Below are positions 17,496 to 25,034 of a stretch of DNA of 39,063 nucleotides, in pieces; within the stretch, counting starts at the first letter, position 1, and each line of letters begins with the position of its first letter. This DNA comes from Variovorax sp. E3 (GTDB lineage: Bacteria > Pseudomonadota > Gammaproteobacteria > Burkholderiales > Burkholderiaceae_C): assembly GCF_016082275.1 (NCBI RefSeq), contig NZ_MOWM01000061.1, forward strand, positions 1-39,063, written 5' to 3'. Under the pieces are notes generated by a model. That model saw nothing but the letters and a program-made list of their open reading frames with translations, searched no databases and was not told where the DNA came from. The translations under genes and the position numbers were made by a program.

Positions 17496-17598
17496 CTTAT
17501 GGAAACAAACTATTTTTTGGTTCGCGCCTTATGCGGATAAGCTTATTCGCCAGCATCCATGCGGGTTGCGGGACGGTTGGATGCTTATTCCGGATAAG
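17496..17598 (-). promoter_or_regulatory. Promoter/operator region of the cys cluster with TTAT-ATAA repeats
   Basis: The 315 bp between cysI and the next gene contain no ORF I would call. They hold CTTATGCGGATAAG (17528-17541), the overlapping palindrome ATAAGCTTAT (17537-17546), CTTATTCCGGATAAG (17584-17598), and a further CCTTAT at 17495-17500 next to an A/T-rich stretch. This looks like an activator array upstream of cysI. CysB, a LysR-type regulator of sulfur genes, is the obvious candidate, but that is inference from the target. Confidence 0.5.
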
Positions 17599-17630
17599 GC
17601 GAGAGGACTGCCGCGAAGGCTCCAAACCGG

Positions 17631-17667
17631 AAAACTCCCGGGGAGCGAGGCAGTCCGAGGGCTCCCC
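17631..17667 (-). terminator. Weak candidate terminator after the bug gene
   Basis: On the minus strand GGGGAGC (17667-17661) pairs with GCTCCCC (17646-17640). The stem is followed a few bases later by TTTT (17634-17631). It lies about 70 bp after the bug stop codon. The loop is long and the T-run short, so termination is only possible. Confidence 0.3.
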
Positions 17668-17739
17668 GCGGATGCCGGGGACGTCAGGTGAGCATGCCGC
17701 CCGGTGGATGGGCGGACCAGCGGATCGGCGGGAGGCCGA

Positions 17740-18728
17740 TCAATCCAGGGGCAGGTTGGCTTTTTTCGCCAGCGCCTGCCAGCGTTCCAGTTCCTGGGTC
17801 ACGAAAGCCGTGGTCTGTTCCGCCGTCGCGGGTGCGGGCACCACTCCCGCGGCTGCATAGCCTGCCTGCACCTCCGGCTTCTGCAAGGCTTGGGCGATGG
17901 CCGCGTTGAGGGCGCGCACACGTTCAGCGGGCACGCCCGCGGGCGCTGCCACCACGAACCATTGATCCGCGTCGAACCCGGGCAGGCCGGCTTCGCGCAA
18001 CGTGGGCACGTCGGGCAGCGCGGCCGAGCGCGTGGCGGTCGTCACGCCGTAGGCATGCAGCTTGCCCGCCTTGATGTGCGGCAGGACCGGGGTGATGCCG
18101 AGCATGCCCAACGGCACCTGGCCGCCCACCACGTCCGTGACGGCCTGGCTGCCTCCCTTGTAGGGAACATGCACGATCTGCGTGCGCGCGATCTGGTTCA
18201 GCAGCTCGCCGGCCAGGTGCTGGCTGGTGCCGTTGCCGGACGAGGCGAAGCTGAAGGCTTTCGGGTCCTTGCCGGCTGCTGCGAGCAGCCCGGCCAGCGT
18301 GGGCGGCAAGGGGGCCGCCGTGGTGCCCACCAGCACCATCGGGCCCTTGGCCAATGTCGCCACGCCAGTCAGCTCCTTGCCGATCCGGGGCACGGGAACA
18401 GTGGTCAGGATCGGCCCGGGAATGGTGACCACCGTCAGTCCGTCGTGAGGCGCCCTCGCGGCCGCCTGCAGCGCGATGCGCCCGCGGCGCCCGGCCGGTT
18501 GTCCACGACCACGGGCTGTCCGAGCGTCTGCTCGACATGCCGCGCGACAAGGCGGGTGAGGATGTCCACGCTGCCGCCGGGCGGCTGTCCGACCAGCCAT
18601 GTGACCGGCCGGCCCGCCAAGGCGCCCTGGCCGGCCCCCTGGGCAAGGATGGGGGGCGAGACGGCGAGCGCGATGGCGCCGCCCAGGGCGGCCAATGCGT
18701 GGCGACGGGAAGCTGAGGGCGTGTTCAT
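17740..18728 (-). CDS. Bug/TctC-family substrate-binding protein (interrupted by a -1 frameshift)
   Basis: One base restored near 18478-18485 gives 329 aa. The N-terminal frame has a twin-arginine-like signal (ASRRHALAALGGAIA), then VTWLVGQPPGGSVDILTR and VVVDNRPGAAG. The second frame continues with RIALQAAARAPHDGLT, VPYKGGSQAVTDVVGGQVPL and a normal C-terminus. It lies 9 bp after the sulfatase stop on the same strand. It may bind the sulfatase substrate or a related carboxylate in the periplasm (inference). No TctAB partners are adjacent. Confidence 0.87.
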
Positions 18729-18737
18729 GAAGGCTCC

Positions 18738-20069
18738 TTATCCGTCGAGTTGGCCGGGCGGCGTGTTGGGGTGCTGCACGAAGCTGTCCTGGAAGGCCTT
18801 GACCAGCTTGAGCACCGGCCCCAGCACCCAGGTGTTGTAGACCAGCACGTCCGTCGTTTCCTTCGGGTCGCGGGTGGTGTTGAAAAGATAGGGCGATTCG
18901 AGCTTGCCCTTTCCTTCATTGACCTCGGGCTCCCAGTAGAAATGCAATTTCCAGTCGCGCCATTTCACGGCCCGCAGATCGTTCTTGATGTAGAACGCAA
19001 AGCCCTCGCGGGCCGACTTCTCGCATTCGCCCAGGAGGAAGGGCAACTGGTCCACGCCGTCGATGGGCCGGTCCTGCGGCACGGCGGCACCGGCTACGCC
19101 GGCCAGGGTCGTGAACAGGTCGGTCACGTGGACGATCTCGTTGCTCACGCGGCCGGCTGCAATCCGGCCCGGCCAGCGCGCGATGAAGGGAACCCGCAGG
19201 CTGCCTTCCATCGCGGTGTGATAGGTGCCGCTCCAGGGGCCGGCCGTGCCGCGGTAGGGGGCGCGGAACTCGGGGCCGTTGTCGCTGCAGAAGATCAGCA
19301 GCGTGTCGTCGGCCACGCCCAGCTCGTCCAGCGCACGCACCACCTGGCCGACGCGGTGATCCATCTCCACCATCGAATCCGCGAAGTCGCCCGCGCCCGT
19401 GCGTCCCGCGAATTCGGGGTGCGGCAGCGTGGGGAAATGCAGGTGCACCAGCGGCAGGTAGAGGAAGAAAGGCTTGCCGGCCGCGGTGTGGCGTCGCATG
19501 AAGTCGACGGACATGTCCACCAGGTCGGCATCGATCCGCCGCCGTGCCTCCAGGTCGTACACCTTCACCGTTTCCGAAGGCTCGCCGCCATGGCCGCGCA
19601 TGATCCAGGGCAGGTCCACCACGGTGGGGTCGAAGCCGATCGTCGAAGTGAACTGGCTCTCGTCGGTGGTGCGCGGAATGCCGTACCACTCGTCGAATCC
19701 CCGGTCCGAAGGAAAGCGCCCCGGCACGTCGCCCAGGTGCCACTTGCCGTAGTGCGCGGTGGCATAGCCCTGTGCCGACAGCAGTTGGGCCAGGGTGATC
19801 TCGTACCGCGTCAGCCCCTGGGGGAGGCCTGGCGGCACCGATTGCAGGCAGCCGGTGCGGATCGGATGGCGGCCGCTCATCAATGCCGAGCGGGTCGGCA
19901 CGCAGTCGCTCTCCACATTGAAGTTCTGCAGCAGGAGGCCCTGCCTCGCGAGGCCGTCGATGTTCGGGGTGGGTGCGCCGCGCAACGCGCCTCCGCCGTA
20001 GCAGCCTGGCTCACCCCAGCCGAGGTTGTCGGCGACGATGAGGACGATGTTGGGGGAAGAGGACGGCAT
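18738..20069 (-). CDS. Arylsulfatase-type sulfatase
   Basis: This 443-aa enzyme has the alkaline-phosphatase-fold sulfatase signatures: IVADNLGWGEPGCYGG near the N-terminus, the formylglycine motif C56-V-P-T-R with SALMSGR, HYGKWHLG, and CSDNGPE. The formylglycine site has Thr where Ser or Ala is usual, and the first metal pair reads D14-N15 instead of Asp-Asp. It has no signal peptide, so it probably acts in the cytoplasm on an imported sulfate ester. A formylglycine-generating enzyme is needed and is not in this window. It is followed by a Bug gene and is divergent from a LysR gene. Released sulfate could enter the nearby cys pathway (inference). Confidence 0.92.
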   Translation of the reverse strand: MPSSSPNIVLIVADNLGWGEPGCYGGGALRGAPTPNIDGLARQGLLLQNFNVESDCVPTRSALMSGRHPIRTGCLQSVPPGLPQGLTRYEITLAQLLSAQGYATAHYGKWHLGDVPGRFPSDRGFDEWYGIPRTTDESQFTSTIGFDPTVVDLPWIMRGHGGEPSETVKVYDLEARRRIDADLVDMSVDFMRRHTAAGKPFFLYLPLVHLHFPTLPHPEFAGRTGAGDFADSMVEMDHRVGQVVRALDELGVADDTLLIFCSDNGPEFRAPYRGTAGPWSGTYHTAMEGSLRVPFIARWPGRIAAGRVSNEIVHVTDLFTTLAGVAGAAVPQDRPIDGVDQLPFLLGECEKSAREGFAFYIKNDLRAVKWRDWKLHFYWEPEVNEGKGKLESPYLFNTTRDPKETTDVLVYNTWVLGPVLKLVKAFQDSFVQHPNTPPGQLDG

Positions 20070-20126
20070 GGCGTTCGATCGGTGGATTGGCGTATGCGGA
20101 ATTTAAGTGCCGGTGCCGCCGAATCT

Positions 20127-20165
20127 CATTCCTGGACATTGCCAAAGTCATAAACTCCAGGAATG
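20127..20165. promoter_or_regulatory. Long inverted repeat between sulfatase gene and lysR
   Basis: CATTCCTGGA (20127-20136) and TCCAGGAATG (20156-20165) form a perfect 10-bp inverted repeat with a 19-base spacer. A second, offset pair GGACATT (20134-20140) and AATGTCC (20162-20168) is nested in it. The right arm covers the ATG at 20163 of lysR. The arrangement suggests a regulator site for both divergent genes and autoregulation. Confidence 0.55.
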
Positions 20166-21068
20166 TCCCTGTCGATGCGCGATGTCCAGTATTTCCTTGC
20201 GGTCGCCAAGTCGGGCCTGCTCTCGGTGGCGGCCGACGAACAGGGCGTGACCCAGCCCGCACTGACCAAGGCGGTGCGCCGGGTGGAGGCCGAATTCGGG
20301 TTGCAGCTGTTCGAGCGCAGCGCGCGCGGCATGGTGCTGACTTCGGCCGGGCTGAGGGTCGCCGAGCAGGCGCGCCGGCTGCAGGCCGACTATGCGGATA
20401 CCGTGCGGCTGGCCAACGAGATGCGGGCGCAGCAGTCGGGGCTGCTGCGAGTGGGCGTCACGGACACGACCTCCGGCAACCGCGTCGCGGCGGCGCTGGG
20501 CTCCTTGCTGTCCAAGCGCCCCGGGCTGAGGGTGCGCCTGAGCGTCGACCGTTCGGACAACCTCGCCACCCTGGTGCGCGAGGGCGAACTCGATCTTGCG
20601 CTGGTTCCCGCCTACGAAGGGCAGCCGCTGGACGCCGAGCGCACCAAGGTCGACAACGATCCCATGCTGCCCCTGGTGCGCTCGGGCCATCCGCTGACGC
20701 AGCGCGCCCGCGTGGCCCTGGCCGACGTCACCGCGTACGGGTGGATCTCGGGGCCGGCCACTTCGGCCGCCTTCAAGGCGATCTCCGACATCTTCGCCCG
20801 CCACAACCTGCCTGCGCCGCGGGTGGTGATGGAAGTGCCGTTTGCGTCCGAGCTCAACCTGTCGGTCCTTGCCGCGGCCGATCTGGTCACGCTGGTGCCG
20901 CGCTCCTTCATGCGGCATGCCGACGACAGCCGCTTCGCGGTGCTTCCGGTGCCGGCATTGCGCGTGCCCCGCGCCGTGGTGCTGCTCTCGCGCCCGGGCT
21001 CGGCCTGGTCGCCGCTGATGGAGGCGCTGCGCGACAACCTGCTGGCCCTGAAGGCCGCGCCGGCCTGA
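20163..21068 (+). CDS. LysR-family transcriptional regulator of the sulfatase locus
   Basis: This 301-aa regulator has an N-terminal helix-turn-helix (LSVAADEQGVTQPALTKAVR) and a C-terminal effector-binding domain. It is divergent from the sulfatase-bug unit across 93 bp and probably controls it. Two starts are possible: ATG at 20163, which touches its AGGA and lies in the inverted repeat, or ATG at 20175, which has AGGA 12 bases upstream. The alternative shortens the protein by 4 residues. It ends 37 bp before the convergent dppA stop. Confidence 0.92.
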   Translation: MSLSMRDVQYFLAVAKSGLLSVAADEQGVTQPALTKAVRRVEAEFGLQLFERSARGMVLTSAGLRVAEQARRLQADYADTVRLANEMRAQQSGLLRVGVTDTTSGNRVAAALGSLLSKRPGLRVRLSVDRSDNLATLVREGELDLALVPAYEGQPLDAERTKVDNDPMLPLVRSGHPLTQRARVALADVTAYGWISGPATSAAFKAISDIFARHNLPAPRVVMEVPFASELNLSVLAAADLVTLVPRSFMRHADDSRFAVLPVPALRVPRAVVLLSRPGSAWSPLMEALRDNLLALKAAPA

Positions 21069-21105
21069 CCGGGTTTCCGGCTCGGCCGTGCGCCAGGGCG
21101 GTCCC

Positions 21106-21924
21106 TCAGCGCAACATCGAAGACATCGCCGAGCAGCAGTTCAGCGTGCGCACCGCCGCTTCCACCGTCGGCGCGGTGAAGCGCAGCGTGACACCGTCGA
21201 CCCGCTCCAAGCTCGGCCACTGGCAGAACAGGTCGGCCAGCGCGGTCGATTGCGTGCGCAGCGTCACGGTCTGCGGGCCTTCGAACACCAGCGGCTTTGC
21301 GCCGGCGCGCGCGGCCAGCGCTTCCATCACACCCGCGCGGATCGCCCGGCGCGACTGCTCGGGCGACAGCGAAACGCCGCTGCTGAAGCCCGACGCCTTC
21401 TTGGTCTCGACAAAGGTCGCGTGCGGGAACAGCGGCCGGTTCTCGGCAATGAACACGTCGTCGCCGCTGCCCATCACCACCGGCGCGCCATATTCACCGG
21501 CCAGCGCGCCGTAGAGCCCGGCCTCGCCCAGCTCCTGTCCGCCGAGCGAAATGCCGGCAAAGGCAAAGCTGTTGATGGTGTGCGCCAGGATGCCGCGCCC
21601 CTGCGCGCGCGAGTGGTAGCCGACCATGCAGACCGCCTGCACGCCTTCTTCCACGCCCGCCACCATGCTCAGGTAGCGCGGCTTGCCCTGCACCACGCGG
21701 GCGCGTGGGTCGAGCACGTCGGGCGGCATGTTGCGAAAACCGCCGTGCGAGTCGTTCACCAGCACCTCGGTGGCACCCGCGTCGAAGGCGCCGGCGATCG
21801 CGGCGTTGGCCTCCTGCGTCATCAGCAGGCGGGCGCGCTCGTACTCGGGGTTGCCCTGGCGCGTCTGCTCGGGGTGGTAGACGCCGGCGACGCCTTCGAT
21901 GTCGGTGGAAATCAGGACTTTCAT
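21106..21924 (-). CDS. dppA: D-aminopeptidase, M55 family (DppA)
   Basis: This 272-aa zinc peptidase releases N-terminal D-amino acids from short peptides such as D-Ala-D-Ala. The metal and catalytic residues D8, E10, H60, H104 and H115 fall at the same positions as in Bacillus subtilis DppA. Its ATG overlaps the dmpA stop (ATGA, 21921-21924), so the two are co-translated. It is the last gene of the peptide importer operon. I see no signal peptide, so it should act on imported peptides in the cytoplasm. Confidence 0.95.
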   Translation of the reverse strand: MKVLISTDIEGVAGVYHPEQTRQGNPEYERARLLMTQEANAAIAGAFDAGATEVLVNDSHGGFRNMPPDVLDPRARVVQGKPRYLSMVAGVEEGVQAVCMVGYHSRAQGRGILAHTINSFAFAGISLGGQELGEAGLYGALAGEYGAPVVMGSGDDVFIAENRPLFPHATFVETKKASGFSSGVSLSPEQSRRAIRAGVMEALAARAGAKPLVFEGPQTVTLRTQSTALADLFCQWPSLERVDGVTLRFTAPTVEAAVRTLNCCSAMSSMLR

Positions 21925-23024
21925 GGGCGGTGCGATCGGTTCAGGAACGAGCTGGAAGAAAGGGAGGCGGGCGGCAGCAGGTCGCCGAGCGCGGCGCGAT
22001 GGTTGCCGTCGCGCCCGGTCACGGCCGTGGCCCGGTACAGGGCATGAATGATCGCCTGTTCCGTGCTGTCGGCCGCGGCCTGGAACAAACCGTCGAGCAG
22101 GCCGTCGTGCAGCATCGCCACGGCCGGCATCGCGCGCTCGACGCGGTCGGGCACGGTGTAGGCGGTGGAAAAGGCCAGCACGATGTCGCCGCTGCCGTGC
22201 CCGAAGACCGAGCCCGTGCGGGCCAGCCCGGCCCCGGCGCGCAGCGCCAGCCGCCGCAACTGGCGTGCGTCCAGCGGTGCGTCGGTCGCGACCACGATGA
22301 TGATCGAGCCCTTCTCGGGTTCGGCCGACGCCGGCACGCCGCGCGAGGCCTGCAGGGCCTCCAGCCGGTCGCCCACCGCGTGGCCCGCGAGCCGCAGTTG
22401 CGGCTGGCGCCAGTAGTTGGCCAGCACCAGCGCGCCGACCGTGTGCAGCCCGCCGCCGCGCGCCGACACGCGGCGCGACGCGCTGCCGATGCCGCCCTTG
22501 AGCTGGAAGCTCGACATGCCGCGCCCCGCGCCGACCGAGCCCTGTTCGAAGTCGGTGTCGGCGTTGTCGAACGCGCGCAGGTAGTCCGCCTCGCGCACGG
22601 CCAGCCGCTGGATGTCGTTGAGGAAGCCGTCGTTGCACTCGAACACCAGCGGGTTCACCGTGGGCAGCGCCCGCCCGCTCTCGGGGTTGGACGCCACGCA
22701 CTGGCGAATCTGCGCCGTGGCCACGGTGCCGACCGAAAAAGTGTTGGTCAGCGCGATCGGTGTCTCCAGCACGCCCAGCTCTTCGAGCTGCACCAGCCCC
22801 ACGCTCTTGCCGAAGCCGTTGAGCACCACGGCGGCGGCCGGCACCTTGTCCTGGAACGGGTCGCCGGCGTGCGGGCGGATGACCGTCACGCCGGTCTGCA
22901 CGTCGCCGTCGTTCAGCGTATGGTGGCCGACCGTGACACCCGCCACGTCGGTGATGGTGTTGTGCTCACCCTGGAGCAGGTTGCCGATGAAGGGCAGGGC
23001 GGCGGGCTGCGTGAGTGAAGACAT
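21921..23024 (-). CDS. dmpA: P1-family (S58) aminopeptidase, DmpA/BapA type
   Basis: This 367-aa protein belongs to the Ntn-fold peptidases that cut themselves to expose a catalytic serine. The site is G239-S240 in EKGSIIIVVATDAPL, which starts the beta subunit; LTNTFSVGT and GSVGAGRGM lie in the alpha part. Known members release L- or D-amino acids or beta-amino acids from short peptides; which applies here cannot be read from sequence. It starts 18 bp after gsiD and overlaps dppA. No Shine-Dalgarno sequence is evident, so coupling to gsiD is likely. Confidence 0.93.
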   Translation of the reverse strand: MSSLTQPAALPFIGNLLQGEHNTITDVAGVTVGHHTLNDGDVQTGVTVIRPHAGDPFQDKVPAAAVVLNGFGKSVGLVQLEELGVLETPIALTNTFSVGTVATAQIRQCVASNPESGRALPTVNPLVFECNDGFLNDIQRLAVREADYLRAFDNADTDFEQGSVGAGRGMSSFQLKGGIGSASRRVSARGGGLHTVGALVLANYWRQPQLRLAGHAVGDRLEALQASRGVPASAEPEKGSIIIVVATDAPLDARQLRRLALRAGAGLARTGSVFGHGSGDIVLAFSTAYTVPDRVERAMPAVAMLHDGLLDGLFQAAADSTEQAIIHALYRATAVTGRDGNHRAALGDLLPPASLSSSSFLNRSHRP

Positions 23025-23042
23025 GAAGAAACAGAAAGAAGA

Positions 23043-23969
23043 CTACTGGCGGTCGATCTTGGGGTCGAGCGCGTCGCGCAGCGCATCGCCCAGCAGGTTG
23101 AAGGCGAGCACGGTGAAGAAGATGGCCAGGCTGGGGAACAGCGCCACGTGCGGCGAGGTCACCATGTCGGCGCGGGCTTCGCTGAGCATCGCGCCCCACT
23201 CGGGCGTCGGCGGTTGCGCGCCCATGCCCAGGAACGACAGGCTGGCCGCCGTGATGATCGACGTACCCACGCGCATCGAGAAATACACCACGATCGACGA
23301 GATGGTGCCCGGCAGGATGTGCCGCACGATGATGGTCCAGTCCGACGCGCCGATGCTGCGCTCGGCCTCGATGTAGGTCTGCTGCTTGAGCACCAGCGTG
23401 TTGCCGCGCACCAGCCGCGCGAACGCGGGCACGCTGAACACCGACACCGCCACCACCACGTTGGTCATGCTGCTGCCCAGAATGGCCACCACGCCCAGCG
23501 CCAACAAGATGCCGGGGAACGCGAACAGCACGTCGGACACGCGCATCACCACGCGGTCCCACCAGCCTTCGTAGTAGCCCGCCAGCAGGCCGAAGCCCGT
23601 GCCCACGAAGCCGCCCACCAGCACCGACAGGAAGCCCGCCATCAGCGAGATGCGCGCGCCGGCCAGGATGCGGCTGAAGATGTCGCGCCCCAGCGGGTCG
23701 ACGCCGAACCAGTGCGTGGCCGAGGGGCCGCTGTTCAGCATGTCGTAGTCGAAGAAGTTCTCGGGATCGAAGGGCACGATCCACGGCGCGAACACCGCGA
23801 CGAACACCAGCAGCAGCACGAACACCGCGGCCACCAGGCCCACGGGCTGTTTCTTGAAGCGGCGCCAGCACTCGCCCCAGGGCGTGCGGATCTTGCCCGC
23901 GGTCTGGAGCGTGGCGACCGGTGCGGTCGGAAGAATGATTTCGGCAGGCACGCCGGAAGCTTGCGTCAT
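23043..23969 (-). CDS. gsiD: Peptide ABC transporter permease, DppC/GsiD type
   Basis: This 308-aa inner-membrane permease has the N-terminal extension and DPLGRDIFSRILAGARISL region of DppC-type subunits. Several membrane segments follow, with the EAA loop (EAERSIGASDWTIIVRHILP) that contacts the ATPase. It pairs with the permease encoded 10 bp upstream. The ATG at 23969 is favoured over a non-conserved extension. The symbol is by analogy with the E. coli iaaA-gsiABCD operon; dipeptide specificity is equally possible. Confidence 0.93.
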   Translation of the reverse strand: MTQASGVPAEIILPTAPVATLQTAGKIRTPWGECWRRFKKQPVGLVAAVFVLLLVFVAVFAPWIVPFDPENFFDYDMLNSGPSATHWFGVDPLGRDIFSRILAGARISLMAGFLSVLVGGFVGTGFGLLAGYYEGWWDRVVMRVSDVLFAFPGILLALGVVAILGSSMTNVVVAVSVFSVPAFARLVRGNTLVLKQQTYIEAERSIGASDWTIIVRHILPGTISSIVVYFSMRVGTSIITAASLSFLGMGAQPPTPEWGAMLSEARADMVTSPHVALFPSLAIFFTVLAFNLLGDALRDALDPKIDRQ

Positions 23970-23979
23970 GTCGGCGTGC

Positions 23980-24900
23980 TCACTTGTAGCGAATGGTCGG
24001 GTTGATGTAGCCGTACAGCACATCGACCACGAGGTTGATCAGGATGAACTCGAGCGAGAACAGCAGCACCAGCGTCTGGATGACGGGGTAGTCGCGCATC
24101 TGCACCGCGTCCACCAGCAGGCGGCCCAGGCCCGGCCAGTTGAACACCGCCTCCACCAGGATGGAGCCGCCCAGCAGGAAGCCGAACTGCAGGCCCATCA
24201 TCGTGACCACCGGAATCAGCGCGTTGCGCAGCGTGTGCTTGAACACCACGCTGGTTTCATGCACGCCCTTGGCGCGCGCGGTGCGCACGAAGTCTTCCTG
24301 GATCACTTCGACGAACGAGGCCCGCGTGAAGCGCGCCATCACGGCGGCCACGGCCGCGCCCAGGGTGATCGAGGGCAGGATGTAGTGCTTCCAGCTGCTG
24401 GCCCCCACCGTGGGCAGCCAGCCGAGCTGGACCGAGAAGATCTGCATCAGCAGCATGCCGAGTGCAAATGCGGGAAAAGAGATGCCCGACACGGCGAGCG
24501 TCATGCCCAGCCGGTCCGGCCATTTGTTGCGGTACACGGCCGACACGATGCCGATGCCCATGCCGAAGATCACCGCCCACACCATGCTGGTGATGGTCAG
24601 CATCACCGTCGGGAAGAAGCGCTCGCCGATCTCCACCGACACCGGCCGCCGCGTGCGGATCGAGGTGCCGAAGTCGCCTTGCAGCATGTGGGTGAAGAAG
24701 TTCACGAACTGCTGCGGCAGCGGCTTGTCGAGCCCGAGCTCCGCGCGGACCATGGCCACGGTCTGCTCGTCGGCTTCCTGGCCGGCGGCAAGGCGCGCCG
24801 GGTCGCCGGGAAGCATGTGGACGAACAGGAACACCAGCACCGCCACGATGAGCAGCGTGGGGATCAGGCCCAACAGTCGTTTGAGGAAGTAATTCAGCAT
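23980..24900 (-). CDS. gsiC: Peptide ABC transporter permease, DppB/GsiC type
   Basis: This 306-aa inner-membrane permease starts MLNYFLKRLLGLIPTLL, typical of DppB subunits. It has the HMLPGDPA region, GDFGTSIRTRRPV and the EAA loop (VRTARAKGVHETSVVFKHTL). It forms the channel with the following permease gene. No ribosome site is visible upstream; instead a hairpin-rich repeat fills the 134 bp between it and gsiB. Confidence 0.94.
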   Translation of the reverse strand: MLNYFLKRLLGLIPTLLIVAVLVFLFVHMLPGDPARLAAGQEADEQTVAMVRAELGLDKPLPQQFVNFFTHMLQGDFGTSIRTRRPVSVEIGERFFPTVMLTITSMVWAVIFGMGIGIVSAVYRNKWPDRLGMTLAVSGISFPAFALGMLLMQIFSVQLGWLPTVGASSWKHYILPSITLGAAVAAVMARFTRASFVEVIQEDFVRTARAKGVHETSVVFKHTLRNALIPVVTMMGLQFGFLLGGSILVEAVFNWPGLGRLLVDAVQMRDYPVIQTLVLLFSLEFILINLVVDVLYGYINPTIRYK

Positions 24901-24937
24901 GGGAAGCAGGCAATCAATGCCCTCTTCGGGGAAACAC

Positions 24938-25022
24938 CGCGGAACCGGCTTTGCCGGGCCGCAGGTGTTGCCCCCGGTGAGGGGGGTGGCGTAGCGACAC
25001 GAAGTGCGCGAAGCCTGGGGGA
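24938..25022. repeat. Hairpin-rich intergenic element inside the peptide operon
   Basis: The gap between gsiB and gsiC holds CCGGC-TTT-GCCGG (24945-24957), then CCCCC-GGTGA-GGGGG (24971-24985), then GCGTAGCGACACGAAGTGCG and GCGAAGC. I recall similar hairpin-plus-GCGACACGAAGTGCGCGAAGC units as scattered repeats in Comamonadaceae genomes, but did not search. Its place after the binding-protein gene resembles the REP element between malE and malF in E. coli, which lowers downstream expression. Confidence 0.5.
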
Positions 25023-25034
25023 GAACTCAGTGAC

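Noticed and set aside
15928..17691. A 587-codon plus-strand open frame opposite cysI
   Set aside because: It is the complement of conserved cysI codons, rich in Val/Ala/His/Gln, with no independent start signal.
18738..20069. Secreted sulfatase
   Set aside because: The N-terminus goes straight into the IVLIVADNLG catalytic strand with no signal peptide.
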